Of a stretch of 64,000 bases of DNA, positions 42,678-52,034 are shown piece after piece (the first letter of the stretch is position 1; every line of letters starts with the position of its first letter). The notes below the pieces were generated by a model that made no database searches, was not told where the DNA came from, and saw only the letters and a program-made list of their open reading frames with translations. The stretch spans positions 248,001-312,000 of the forward strand of contig REGQ01000001.1 of NCBI GenBank assembly GCA_004134985.1, read 5' to 3'. The position numbers and the translations under genes are program-made. Source of the DNA: Paenibacillaceae bacterium. Its GTDB lineage: Bacteria; Bacillota; Bacilli; Paenibacillales; Paenibacillaceae.

Positions 42678-44027
42678 TTACAGCCGCGCTTCCAGCTCAG
42701 CTTTTTCTTTCTCATAGCCCGGCTTGCCAAGCAGCGCGAACATGTTCTTCTTGTAAGCTTCCACTCCCGGCTGATCAAACGGGTTAACGCCCAGCAGATA
42801 GCCGCTGACTGCGCAAGCTTTCTCGAAGAAGTAGACCAAATATCCGAAAGTGTACGGCGTTAAATCCGCAACATTAACGATCAGATTCGGAACGCCTCCA
42901 TCGGTATGCGCAAGCAGTGTACCTTCGAAAGCTTTTTTGTTCACAAAATCAAGCGTTTTGCCAGCGAGGAAGTTCAATCCGTCAAGATCATCCGCTGTGC
43001 TTTCAATCGTTATTTGCTCGGAAACCTCGCCCACTTGAATGACTGTCTCAAACAGGTTGCGGTTTCCTTCCTGAATAAACTGTCCCATAGAGTGAAGATC
43101 CGTTGAGAAATCAACTGCCGCAGGGTAGATGCCTTTGTTGTCTTTGCCTTCGCTCTCCCCGAACAATTGCTTCCACCACTCCGAAACAAAATGAAGGGAC
43201 GGCTCGTAGTTCACCAAAATTTCCGTAACTTTTCCTTTGCGGTACAGGGCGTTGCGCGCCGCGGCGTATTGATAGCTCTCATTGTCCGCCAGGTTCGGGT
43301 TGCTGTACTGCTTGGCCGCATCCGCCGCGCCGGACATGATCGCTTCGATATCGATTCCTGCTGCTGCAATCGGCAGCAAGCCGACAGCCGTAAGAACCGA
43401 ATAACGACCGCCTACATCATCAGGAATGACAAATGATTCGTAGCCTTCCTCGTCAGCCAGCTTCTTCAGTGCGCCGCGCGCTTTGTCCGTTGTCGCATAG
43501 ATCCGCTTGCGGGCCTCTTCCTTGCCGTACTGCTGCTCCAGCTTTTCCCGGAAAATACGGAAAGCGATCGCCGGCTCGGTTGTCGTACCGGATTTGGAAA
43601 TGACGTTGATGGACCAATTGCGTCCTTCCAGCAGACTGATCAGATGTGTCACATAAGTGGAGCTGATATTGTTGCCGGCAAAGAAAATTTGTGGTGTTTT
43701 GCGCTGCTCGGACGATTGAATGTTGTAGAATGAATTAGCGAGCATCTCAATCGCTGCGCGCGCGCCCAAATATGATCCGCCGATTCCAATGACGATCAAT
43801 ACATCGGAATCCGACTTGATTTTTTCAGCAGATTGTTGAATTCGTGCGAATTCCTCTTTATCATAATTGTCCGGAAGGTCAACCCATCCCAGATAATCGG
43901 AACCAGCGCCTGTACCATTATGTAGTTGCTCATGCGCAAGCCGGACGGCATCCGTCAAATAATCAATCTCATGCTGTCCCACAAACGGCAATGCTTTGCT
44001 ATAATCAAAAGATACTGTTTTACTCAA
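42678..44027 (-). CDS. pgi: glucose-6-phosphate isomerase
   Basis: 449 residues, the usual size for Firmicute Pgi. Sugar-isomerase domains with [12 protein letters not shown] (phosphate binding), the signature [16 protein letters not shown], and a C-terminal catalytic His-Lys region with [20 protein letters not shown]. Interconverts glucose 6-phosphate and fructose 6-phosphate in glycolysis. Confidence 0.96.
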   Translation of the reverse strand: MSKTVSFDYSKALPFVGQHEIDYLTDAVRLAHEQLHNGTGAGSDYLGWVDLPDNYDKEEFARIQQSAEKIKSDSDVLIVIGIGGSYLGARAAIEMLANSFYNIQSSEQRKTPQIFFAGNNISSTYVTHLISLLEGRNWSINVISKSGTTTEPAIAFRIFREKLEQQYGKEEARKRIYATTDKARGALKKLADEEGYESFVIPDDVGGRYSVLTAVGLLPIAAAGIDIEAIMSGAADAAKQYSNPNLADNESYQYAAARNALYRKGKVTEILVNYEPSLHFVSEWWKQLFGESEGKDNKGIYPAAVDFSTDLHSMGQFIQEGNRNLFETVIQVGEVSEQITIESTADDLDGLNFLAGKTLDFVNKKAFEGTLLAHTDGGVPNLIVNVADLTPYTFGYLVYFFEKACAVSGYLLGVNPFDQPGVEAYKKNMFALLGKPGYEKEKAELEARL

Positions 44028-44236
44028 AATCCCATGACCTCCTCAAATCTCGGTTAAACACGACCGGATGTACTAGCGTGAGCCAGCAGCTTTTTAATAT
44101 GTAGAGAAGCGACTGACTGTTTCATTCAGTATTAGGATAATTCATTCCCGAGTGAATTACAAGGGAAATGAAACCTTCCCATTGCCAGCATCGTATAATT
44201 TGAAGGAAAGTTTTGTAAAAGGAGAATGCAACACAA

Positions 44237-45196
44237 ATGAATTGGAAAAGAATTCGGTTTATCGTTTTACTTACGATGATTGTCTTGCTCGCAGTGTCCT
44301 TATTTGTACCCGCTCTGAAAATTCCCTACAGAGCATGCATGGTCTACCACAAATTGAGCGAAAAAGCTTTTATCGTCCTTAATCCCGCTCCTGAAATCGA
44401 TTATCCGGCAACCGGGGAATTTGACAGTTCGCGAATGAAAGAGGGCGAGCGCCGTGCAGAACGTATTCCTGTTCTGATGTACCATTATTTGATACCGAAG
44501 AAAGAGAACAAAGAACCGGGCAATATCTCCATACTTAACCTTGAAGTTTTCGAGGAAAACATGCGGTATCTCCATGAGCAAGGCTACTATACTGCCACAC
44601 TGGAAGAGTTGGAGCGGTTTGTGCATGGCGGGATGGCATTGCCGGAGAAAACGGTCGTGCTTACTTTTGACGACGGGTATGAGAACAATTACACCTATGC
44701 GTATCCTATTCTAAAAGAATATAATTTTCATGCTGCCCTGTTTATGATCGCCGGGCGCATTCAGGAAGAAGACGGAAAACCAATCAAAACCCATACAAGC
44801 TATCTTACACAGCAGCAAATTGATGCGAGTCGGGACGTTTTTGAATATCACAGCCATACATATGATCTGCACTATCTAAAAGATCTTTACTGCGGCAGAA
44901 AACTTAGCGCGGCCAGCGATGGCAAGTTGCTGAAAGAGGACATCCCGCTTGCGAAAGCGGCCGGACTTGATACCCCTTACTTTGCTTATCCTTACGGGGA
45001 ATTCAATTACAGAACGCTTTATTATTTGAAAAAAGAGAACTACCGAATGGCCTTCACCGTCAACAGGGGGTTTGCCAAGCCAGGAGATGATCCGATGAAG
45101 CTGCAACGGTTGAATGTCACTTCCACCACCGACTTCCCTTATTTGCTGGAGACAGGCCAGCAGCGTGAATCCATCCCGCCTGGCGTCGATAGCTAA
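44237..45196 (+). CDS. membrane-anchored polysaccharide deacetylase
   Basis: 319 residues. An N-terminal anchor helix (about 7-26) is followed by a NodB fold: TFDDGYENN (Asp145, Asp146), HSHTYDLHYL with metal ligands His205 and His207, and FAYPYGEFNYRT. The VPVLMYHYL-type start (IPVLMYHYLIP) groups it with PgaB/IcaB-like N-deacetylases acting outside the cell on amino-sugar polymers. Ribosome site AAAGGAG. Confidence 0.88.
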   Translation: MNWKRIRFIVLLTMIVLLAVSLFVPALKIPYRACMVYHKLSEKAFIVLNPAPEIDYPATGEFDSSRMKEGERRAERIPVLMYHYLIPKKENKEPGNISILNLEVFEENMRYLHEQGYYTATLEELERFVHGGMALPEKTVVLTFDDGYENNYTYAYPILKEYNFHAALFMIAGRIQEEDGKPIKTHTSYLTQQQIDASRDVFEYHSHTYDLHYLKDLYCGRKLSAASDGKLLKEDIPLAKAAGLDTPYFAYPYGEFNYRTLYYLKKENYRMAFTVNRGFAKPGDDPMKLQRLNVTSTTDFPYLLETGQQRESIPPGVDS

Positions 45197-45247
45197 CTGG
45201 GCATAGGTACAATACCAATGACGCCCAGCAAAGAAAAAGCAAGAAAT

Positions 45248-45290
45248 GGGTGCATCCCCCGAAGTTTTCGGGGAGGATGCACCCTGTTTT
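45248..45290. terminator. intrinsic terminator after the deacetylase gene
   Basis: GGGTGCATCC and GGATGCACCC enclose an inner CCCGAA/TTCGGG stem, followed by TGTTTTCTT. Confidence 0.85.
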
Positions 45291-45431
45291 CTTGTATACC
45301 CTATCTCCGCTTGCTTGCCTGTGAAGCGAACAGCTCGTAATTGCAACTACTGCGCCAGGCAGCCCGCAATGCCCTGACATCCGTAGTAAGCTGAGTTAAG
45401 GTATACAAGCGAAACGACTTACGCGCGTCTG

Positions 45432-45542
45432 CTCGCTATTCAGCTTGCTATTCCACTTGCTTTTCCACTTGCTTTTCCACTTACTATTCCAATTGCTATT
45501 TCAACTTGCTAATCCAACTTGCTATTCCAACCTGCTATTCCT
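45432..45542. repeat. 12-13 bp tandem array (CTTGCTATTCCA)
   Basis: About nine degenerate units of CTTGCTATTCCA(A) in tandem: the first units are 12 bases, the later ones 13. It fills the spacer between the terminator and the stop of the xylose-isomerase-like gene. Confidence 0.75.
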
Positions 45543-45585
45543 CTTCTTCTCTCCAACAGACCACTTGCTTCTAAACATGCGGTTT

Positions 45586-46620
45586 TCAGTTTTCGCCGAG
45601 CAGCAGCTCCATCACGTACATCTCAAGCGCTTCATAGTTTCTGGAATCGCGATAGCGGGACACCAAATCCGTATTTAATCTTCTAACCTTGGCTTCGAGC
45701 AGCTTGACAATTTTCAAGCTATTCTCCAAGTGGGTGAAGGATGTCTCAACAGGCTGCGTTCTCATCGCTTTCACATCAAGACCAACATACTCACCATTGC
45801 TGCCATAACCATTATCGATCAAAACCTTGATCTGGTTAAAGGCGGAGCGGAGATTTTCGACTCCGAATGATTTGTCCTGATCATAGCGCAGACCATTCTG
45901 ATCATTCAGGTGCACACCCCACAACTTGCCTTGTGCCAGACAGAACGCCATTTCAAGGGAGGGCTCAAGACCGGCAAGCACAGCATGCGCCGATTCCAGA
46001 AGGACGCCAACCCGGGCTGGATCAGCTGTCCCGCCAGCAAATCCGAGAACATGTCCCACGGTAGGCACGAAACTGCGATCAATCGGTTCGTTCGGTTTGG
46101 GCTCGATTAGAATGCGAATACCGGGATCATACGCCAGCATCGCGTTAACAGCTTCCCTCAGGCGCTGCAAGCTGAGTACCGGATCTTTGCTTTCCGCACA
46201 GAGCGTTCCTTCCCTCGCCAGCCATAACACCAATCGATCAGAACCCAGTTCCTTTGCGATATCTATGGAGCGCAGCGCCCGCCACAACGCGAACTCCCGA
46301 TCACTGGCTGAGTTCGATGTAAAACCGCCGTCAATCGTTCTGGCATCCATCCACAATCGCGGCGCAACAAATTCGGCTTCTAAACCCAAGTCATCGAGCG
46401 ATTGCTTGAGGTCCCGCGCCCGTGACTTGATCTGTTGCTCTGACAAGTCATTCATATCCGGCACGGCATCATCGTCATGAAACTGAATGCCAGTAAATCC
46501 AATTTCCTTGAATTTGCGCAGCTTCTGATCAAACGAGATTGTACTTCTCACATCCGGTCCGAAGGCATCTGCCCCTTCGTGTACATTCCATGGACCTACT
46601 GAAAATTTAAAATTTGTCAT
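45586..46620 (-). CDS. xylose isomerase-like sugar isomerase
   Basis: 344 residues from ATG 46620, eight bases after GGAGG. TIM barrel with XI features: FHDDDAVP, a catalytic-region LIEPKPNEP (Glu metal ligand), WGVHLNDQNGLRYDQDKSFG and VGLDVKAMRT near the C-terminus. Slightly shorter than standard XylA, so the substrate could be xylose or another aldose. Last gene of the operon starting at 50506; its AraC regulator lies directly upstream. Confidence 0.85.
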   Translation of the reverse strand: MTNFKFSVGPWNVHEGADAFGPDVRSTISFDQKLRKFKEIGFTGIQFHDDDAVPDMNDLSEQQIKSRARDLKQSLDDLGLEAEFVAPRLWMDARTIDGGFTSNSASDREFALWRALRSIDIAKELGSDRLVLWLAREGTLCAESKDPVLSLQRLREAVNAMLAYDPGIRILIEPKPNEPIDRSFVPTVGHVLGFAGGTADPARVGVLLESAHAVLAGLEPSLEMAFCLAQGKLWGVHLNDQNGLRYDQDKSFGVENLRSAFNQIKVLIDNGYGSNGEYVGLDVKAMRTQPVETSFTHLENSLKIVKLLEAKVRRLNTDLVSRYRDSRNYEALEMYVMELLLGEN

Positions 46621-46639
46621 CTGATTAACCTCCGTAATA

Positions 46640-47524
46640 TTACTCATTAATCAATGAAGATTGCGTAGCTGCAAAATGACTGGGGGTTATCCCTACAGCG
46701 GTCTTGAAGGATCGGCTGAACAGATGAATGCTCGAAAACCCGACCTCTTCTGCAATTTCTGTTAATGTATTTTTTCCTTCGATAATTTTCCGCTTTGCTT
46801 CCTCAATTCGCGTATGCGTCACATACTTATGAACTGAAATTCCTAATTGTTTCTTAAACAAGTGAGATAGATGGTTCGTAGAAATCCCGACATGATTGCT
46901 GATTGCCACATTATTAAGCTGCGCGTCGGGGTAGCATTCATGAATATATTCGATCGCTCTTTCAATGAATGGCCATCCCTTGGTCAACTTTCCTTCATCT
47001 TTTCTAGGATCGATTTGCGTTTTAAAAAAGATATACAAGAGTTCCAGACAAATCGACTTCATAATTAGCGCGCTTTCCGGCTTTTTATCCAGAAATTCCT
47101 TATACAGCAGCAAAAATCTTTTTTTGAAATCGATTCGGTCTGCCAACTGCAAGTGGGAGATCGGCACGATCGAGGCCAGATTCATTTCCCTTTTCACAGC
47201 TTTTTTCCTTAGCTGCTTGGAGGCCTGGGTTGATTTCAACATGCTCCGTTCTTCGTCGTAATACAGATCGAAATGAAAAATATATTGAATCAGCGGAGTC
47301 GCTGAGGTCGATCTAATGATATGAGGCATAAATGGGTGCATCAACAGCAGGTCGCCTTCCTGGACCAAGTACTTCACACCGCCCAGAAAAAACTCCGCAT
47401 CCCCCTGCTCAATATAAGTGAACACATGATCGTGATCCATCCATTCACCAGTAAGAGACCGGCTTTTCATAATTCTCGCTGACCTTACGAAGGGTGATAT
47501 ATTGTTCATCCATGCCTCATACAT
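46640..47524 (-). CDS. AraC family transcriptional regulator
   Basis: 294 residues. An N-terminal cupin-like sensor (about 1-90, with GGVKYLVQEGDLLLMHPFMP) is followed by two C-terminal HTH motifs (about 195-290: LNNVAISNHVGISTNHLSHL, then LTEIAEEVGFSSIHLFSRSF, ending GITPSHF). It lies inside the sugar operon, so it is probably the activator that recognises the 40-bp block shared by the promoters at 50.6 and 53.1 kb. Confidence 0.88.
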   Translation of the reverse strand: MYEAWMNNISPFVRSARIMKSRSLTGEWMDHDHVFTYIEQGDAEFFLGGVKYLVQEGDLLLMHPFMPHIIRSTSATPLIQYIFHFDLYYDEERSMLKSTQASKQLRKKAVKREMNLASIVPISHLQLADRIDFKKRFLLLYKEFLDKKPESALIMKSICLELLYIFFKTQIDPRKDEGKLTKGWPFIERAIEYIHECYPDAQLNNVAISNHVGISTNHLSHLFKKQLGISVHKYVTHTRIEEAKRKIIEGKNTLTEIAEEVGFSSIHLFSRSFKTAVGITPSHFAATQSSLINE

Positions 47525-47562
47525 TGCGTTTCCTCCTGACGTGTTCGCTGATTATTTGTTCG

Positions 47563-48735
47563 TTATTTATAGGTGACTCTCATGCGAGTTCCCGTCAATG
47601 CCGATTCCTCTATTGTATCGAGAACGACTTGATTCCGATAGCCGTCCTCAAAGCTCGGCGAAGGATTACTATTTGTGGATATACCTTGCAAAAACGTATG
47701 TGCAAGATGGATGAACGTATGCTCATACCCAATCGGATGACCAGCTGCCCAATAGGCTTCCCCATAAGGATGAATATTTTCCGTACAGGAAATCGACCGG
47801 AATCCCTGCAGCCCCTGAGGATCATCCTCCAAGTATAATTGGAGCGTATTCATCTGATCCATTTCCCAGCGTATGGAGCCTTTTGAACCGTTGATCTCAA
47901 TCCGGTTTCCGTTTCGATTTCCTTTCGCGAAGCGAGAAGCTTCAAGAACTCCCATTGCACCGTTCTCAAATTTCATCATCGCCGCAGCGGCATCGTCCAC
48001 ATCAACGTCCGCCAGCCCTTCGCCGCTCGACACTGCGCTCAATCCCCCGGCCATTTCGCCAATCGGTCTTTGCTTGATGAAGGTCTCCATCATCCCCGTG
48101 ACTTCCTTGATCTCTCCGACCAAAAATCTGGCAAGGTCAACCGAGTGGGCCATCAGATCTCCCAACGTTCCCGAACCGGTCATTTCTTTACGCAAGCGCC
48201 ACACAAGCGGGAATTCCGGATCCATGATCCAATCCTGCAAATATTGGGCGCGAAAATGATAGATGTCGCCTAGAACGCCTTCATCTATCAACCGTTTGGC
48301 AAATTGCATGGCGGGTACAAACCGGTAGTTATGGCAGATCATATGAATGACGCCCGCTTTCTCAGCGGCTTGCCACATTTCCTTCGCCTGGCTCGCATTC
48401 ATAGCCAATGGTTTTTCGCAGATGACATGCTTGCCCGCATTTACTGCCGCAATTGCAATCTCCGCATGCGAACTATTGGGTGTTCCGATATCGATAACAT
48501 CAATATCATCGCGCGCGAGCAGCCGGCGCCAGTCCGTCTCATAGGATAGCCAACCGAGCTTTTCTGCGGCGACCCTGACCGAATTCTGATCTCGTCCCAC
48601 TATCGTTTGAAGGACCGGTTCTACATCCATATCAAAGAAGAAAGGCAAATCCTTGTAGGCATGACTATGAGCTTTGCCCATAAACTTATACCCGATCATG
48701 CCGATGCGAACTTTTTTCTTAATCGACATGGCCAT
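47563..48735 (-). CDS. Gfo/Idh/MocA family dehydrogenase
   Basis: 390 residues. Rossmann start VRIGMIGYKFMGKAHSHAYK, EKP motif in VICEKPLAMN (Lys about 97), GTLGDLMAHSVDLARF (catalytic Asp/His region) and a C-terminal alpha/beta domain. NAD(P)-dependent oxidation of a sugar, inositol or glycoside. Its start overlaps the preceding epimerase gene by 17 bases with AGGAG inside that gene. Confidence 0.92.
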   Translation of the reverse strand: MAMSIKKKVRIGMIGYKFMGKAHSHAYKDLPFFFDMDVEPVLQTIVGRDQNSVRVAAEKLGWLSYETDWRRLLARDDIDVIDIGTPNSSHAEIAIAAVNAGKHVICEKPLAMNASQAKEMWQAAEKAGVIHMICHNYRFVPAMQFAKRLIDEGVLGDIYHFRAQYLQDWIMDPEFPLVWRLRKEMTGSGTLGDLMAHSVDLARFLVGEIKEVTGMMETFIKQRPIGEMAGGLSAVSSGEGLADVDVDDAAAAMMKFENGAMGVLEASRFAKGNRNGNRIEINGSKGSIRWEMDQMNTLQLYLEDDPQGLQGFRSISCTENIHPYGEAYWAAGHPIGYEHTFIHLAHTFLQGISTNSNPSPSFEDGYRNQVVLDTIEESALTGTRMRVTYK

Positions 48736-49600
48736 GCGCCACTCCTTTCACCTTGATGTTCAGCTGCTGCTCGACAAAATCCCGACATATTTCCAAGCTT
48801 TGAAGCGGCGTGCTCGTCGACTGATCGATCTCTACAGTTAACCAGCCCGTGTAGCCAATCTCCTTTAATGCTTCGATGACCGGCGGGAAGTCAATGGAAC
48901 CCAGCCCCAGCTCGCAAAAAACCGGCAGCGCCTCATTTCCGAGCAGCATCGGGAAATCTTCTTTGGTAGCCTCCTTGGACGTCAAATCTTTCAGATGCAC
49001 ATAGGCTACGCGCTCGCGATATTTGCGAATGATCGCCGCCGGGTCCATACCGGCCCCGGTCAGGTGGGCCGTATCCGGTGCAAAAAACACAACGTCAGGG
49101 TCGCACAAGGTCATCAATGCGTCCAATTCGTTCTCATCCTGTACTTCTGTCCATAGATGAGGATGCAGGCATGCTTTCACTCCGAGCTCGAATGTTCGCT
49201 TGGCCGCTTCGTTAATTGTGATGGCGGCATGCTTCAGTTCTTCCAGCGTTGTCGGTTTCTGACGTGGACCCCCCGGACCGAATACGAGATGCTCTGCCCC
49301 CAACTTTGCAATAACCCGGGCAAGGCGCGCATTATATTCGATGATATCATTGCGGCTGGCGGGATCTGCGAACCTGCGGTTCATCTCGCCTGAAGCTCCG
49401 CCATACAACGCGGTCATGACCAGGTTATGACGGCCCAAGATTTCTTTAAATTCCTCCGTGCGATCCTCGTACTCAAGAACGAAGGATGCCCAGGGCTCAA
49501 TGGCGGAATAGCCAAGTTTCGACGCTTCCTCTAGTGCTTTGAAATGATCTTGGCCCCAAGTAATAGCATGAACGCCGATTTTACCTTTGAATTCGGACAT
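48719..49600 (-). CDS. sugar phosphate isomerase/epimerase (AP_endonuc_2 TIM barrel)
   Basis: 293 residues from ATG 49600 after TTGGAGG. MSEFKGKIGVHAITWGQDHF starts the barrel; metal ligands lie in CLHPHLWTEVQ, FAPDTAHL and VAYVHLKDL, and the end has WLTVEIDQS. The family includes inosose isomerases, tagatose epimerases and 3-keto-sugar enzymes. Position next to a Gfo/Idh/MocA gene suggests it acts on a keto sugar. Confidence 0.88.
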   Translation of the reverse strand: MSEFKGKIGVHAITWGQDHFKALEEASKLGYSAIEPWASFVLEYEDRTEEFKEILGRHNLVMTALYGGASGEMNRRFADPASRNDIIEYNARLARVIAKLGAEHLVFGPGGPRQKPTTLEELKHAAITINEAAKRTFELGVKACLHPHLWTEVQDENELDALMTLCDPDVVFFAPDTAHLTGAGMDPAAIIRKYRERVAYVHLKDLTSKEATKEDFPMLLGNEALPVFCELGLGSIDFPPVIEALKEIGYTGWLTVEIDQSTSTPLQSLEICRDFVEQQLNIKVKGVAHGHVD

Positions 49601-49678
49601 GAACAAACCTCCAATTTTTATTTTGTTTATATGAGTACACCGTGGAACGGCTAACGCGAGTCTCTCCACACTGCGCTG

Positions 49679-50506
49679 CTACAATTGTGCAAATACGTTA
49701 TCAAAACCTGCTTTTGATCTCGTCAACAGTTCAACAGCGTTATTCGAAGATGACGAAGACAGAACTTCTTGCGCGACGACCCCAGTGTAACCGATTGCTG
49801 TCAGACTGCTCAGGAAACCGCTAAGATTAATTACTCCTTCACCAGGGTATAACCGGTCATTATCGATCAGATCCTCGATCGCCAAATCTCTTGCATCATT
49901 AATATGGACATGCACAATCTGTTCCGGTTTTAACTTTAAAATTGCGCTTGTATCCAGTCCATTCGTATGCCAGTGATACGAATCAAGCAGCAAGCCGACA
50001 TTGCGGGCATTGATCGTATCGATCCAATCCAGCGTGTCGTCCATGCTCCAGATGAATGGATTGGCCCATGCGGTCCGCAAATGCTGACTGCCAACGAACT
50101 CCAGTCCGAGCCGAATGCCGTAAGCTCCGAGAATTTCGGCGCATAGCCTCAAACGACGTGTAGCTGCAATCATAAATGGCGCCGCCGCCTGATCGGTTGA
50201 AGGTAAAATGTAAGTGCAGCAATTGAAGCAGTTTAATGATGCGGCTGCGGCCGCTTGTTCAGCCAGCGTTACCAAGCCTTCCCGAAATCGTTCCTCTGTC
50301 GAGCGCCAGTCCACATTCAAATCGAAGGAGCCCAGGGTGATCTTATAGTGCTGCAGCAAGTCCTGCGCCTTCTCCTTGCCATACTGTCTGATCAAATCGA
50401 GCGGACTTAGATCGACAGATTGAAATCCAAATTGGGAGGCATACGAAATATATTGCTCCTCGGATTGAATTTCTCCAATCCCAGCACGTGTTAATCCTTT
50501 AATCAT
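49679..50506 (-). CDS. sugar phosphate isomerase/epimerase (AP_endonuc_2 TIM barrel), operon leader
   Basis: 275 residues. Barrel strands with GLEFVGS (Glu ligand), LLLDSYHWH (Asp and His), VHVHINDARD and VVAQEVLS. Related in fold but not closely similar to its 78-base downstream neighbour, so the operon carries two different isomerase steps. First gene after the regulated promoter at 50.6 kb. Confidence 0.88.
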   Translation of the reverse strand: MIKGLTRAGIGEIQSEEQYISYASQFGFQSVDLSPLDLIRQYGKEKAQDLLQHYKITLGSFDLNVDWRSTEERFREGLVTLAEQAAAAASLNCFNCCTYILPSTDQAAAPFMIAATRRLRLCAEILGAYGIRLGLEFVGSQHLRTAWANPFIWSMDDTLDWIDTINARNVGLLLDSYHWHTNGLDTSAILKLKPEQIVHVHINDARDLAIEDLIDNDRLYPGEGVINLSGFLSSLTAIGYTGVVAQEVLSSSSSNNAVELLTRSKAGFDNVFAQL

Positions 50507-50553
50507 TGGACCGTCCTTTCTAAGATCTTGCCATTTTTCAAGGCATTCACTCC

Positions 50554-50638
50554 TGTTTAGTCGTTTACATTAATAATGTAAGGCTTTTCAAATTAGATGT
50601 CTTTGATTTCAAAACCGAATTTTTATCTAAAACAACGA
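50554..50638 (-). promoter_or_regulatory. sugar-operon promoter 1 with AraC-type block
   Basis: Minus strand: AAGACA (50603-50598), a 17-base spacer and TACATT (50580-50575). Just upstream a block (50597-50638) with direct repeats GTTTTAGAT and GTTTTGAAAT 18 bases apart is nearly identical to one at 53101-53141. Downstream, ATGTAAACG (50570-50562) is a half cre-like site. Confidence 0.7.
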
Positions 50639-50756
50639 AATTGAATATAGGCATGATCCCATCAATGCAATGCTCCAAGAGAGCCATTCTTGACGAGAAT
50701 CGGGTGTGCTGCTGTGCTTACAGGGGGCAAACACTGATGTTGTGATAGAACCGAAA

Positions 50757-50882
50757 TTTTTGTATTTCTTACAACAATTTCAGCTAAATATTGCTATTTT
50801 GTCAAAAATGTTGTATAAATTACAACAATTTTAGGACGATGATGGATCTTGAGCTGAATTGTTGCAGAAAATACAACAATTT
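50757..50882. repeat. palindrome cluster D (TTGTTGTA/TACAACAA type)
   Basis: Three sites centred near 50768, 50819 and 50869: TTGTATTTCTTACAA, TGTTGTATAAATTACAACA and TTGTTGCAGAAAATACAACA. Steps are 51 and 50 bases. Same core as cluster B at 5.8 kb. The rest of 50640-51113 contains a 9-bp hairpin (GACAAGCTC/GAGCTTGTC, 51023-51059) and no supported gene. Confidence 0.75.
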
Positions 50883-51113
50883 TAGGGACTTAACAGGCTT
50901 GATAAAGCTGTCGAATAGAAAAATCGCAACCGGCAAATGAAATCAAATATAAGGAAACCGTAAACGCCCAATTGCAGCCTCCACATTGTATGGTTGCGCT
51001 TACAATTGTCACTAGAAACAATGACAAGCTCCTTTGCTATCTCCTGAATAGAGCTTGTCATGTATTTCAACGGCTGCGCTTTTCACACATCTTCCTGTTC
51101 TGGACTACCGATC

Positions 51114-51977
51114 CTATACCTCATGCTCTGGCCGTTCAGCCAGCCAGTCTTCAAGGGTTGCTACCCGTTCAGGATGGCGTCTGCTCCTGGCCAGAAATCC
51201 GATACCATGGGAAAGCATCGGGTCCTGATCGGTCGGCTGGTAGCGCAAATCGACGCTCCATCGAACCTCCTCGGAATTGTTCGGCGTGGACATATGGAGA
51301 CAGCGGTCATTAAACAATATGGCGCTCCCAGCAGAGATGGGCAGCGCAACGGTCTTTGTTTTGCCTAGCTGCCTTTCTTTCAATGCCGTATAGCCCGTGC
51401 CGGTTTCCTCTTCCTGATACCATTTCAACAGCTGCTTGCGATGCGTTTTCGGCTTGATGTGCAGACAGCCATTAATTTCAGTAGCGTCCACCATCGGAAT
51501 CCACACCGTTATGACAGGGTTTGCATTTGCACCTGGCCAATACGATTTGTCCTGATGCCATGGAACAGCGCCTGCCGCTACTTTTGGGATTTTTGGCCTT
51601 GTATTGTAAACCGGATTGGCGAACAATTCATCTCCAATAAGTGAGGCAACAGCATCCAGTATTTTGGGGCTGCGCATAAGGTCGAAGTACCCTGGCAAGC
51701 GATCACGCCAGCTTCTCCCGTACTTCAGAAAATCTTCCGCTGTTAAATCCTTGAACAATTCTGCCAGCCGCAGCGAGAACGGCCTGTGCTCCAATTTGTC
51801 GGAAATAAGCCCCGCCTGCAGCAGTTCTTCTGCGATCATGGATACTTTCATGGTCATCGCTTCTTTGACCGGTATCATCTCTTCCTCTGTCAGCAAGTCA
51901 GGCAGAACCAGATACCCTTCCTCGTTGTAAAAATCAATTTGCGCTTTGGTTAAACTTCCCACGGCTTCATTAACCAT
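51114..51977 (-). CDS. phytanoyl-CoA dioxygenase (PhyH) family protein
   Basis: 287 residues from ATG 51977 (a TTG at 51983 is possible). The Fe(II)/2-oxoglutarate facial triad starts with HQD (His141, Asp143, in AVPWHQDKSYWPGA) and the distal His is in NDRCLHMS; an Arg follows in the VRWSVDLRYQP strand. Such enzymes hydroxylate or cleave small molecules. It lies 57 bases after the zinc-type dehydrogenase in the same operon. Substrate unknown; perhaps a sugar-derived or glycosidic compound. Confidence 0.87.
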   Translation of the reverse strand: MVNEAVGSLTKAQIDFYNEEGYLVLPDLLTEEEMIPVKEAMTMKVSMIAEELLQAGLISDKLEHRPFSLRLAELFKDLTAEDFLKYGRSWRDRLPGYFDLMRSPKILDAVASLIGDELFANPVYNTRPKIPKVAAGAVPWHQDKSYWPGANANPVITVWIPMVDATEINGCLHIKPKTHRKQLLKWYQEEETGTGYTALKERQLGKTKTVALPISAGSAILFNDRCLHMSTPNNSEEVRWSVDLRYQPTDQDPMLSHGIGFLARSRRHPERVATLEDWLAERPEHEV

Positions 51978-52034
51978 TTGCAACCACGCCCCTCGATTAA
52001 GTTAATACTGCTCTCCGTATTACGACTATTTCCC

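Noticed and set aside
50882-51070. 62-codon minus frame in the spacer before the sugar operon
   Set aside because: No ribosome site, no domain, and it starts within the hairpin near 51023-51059.
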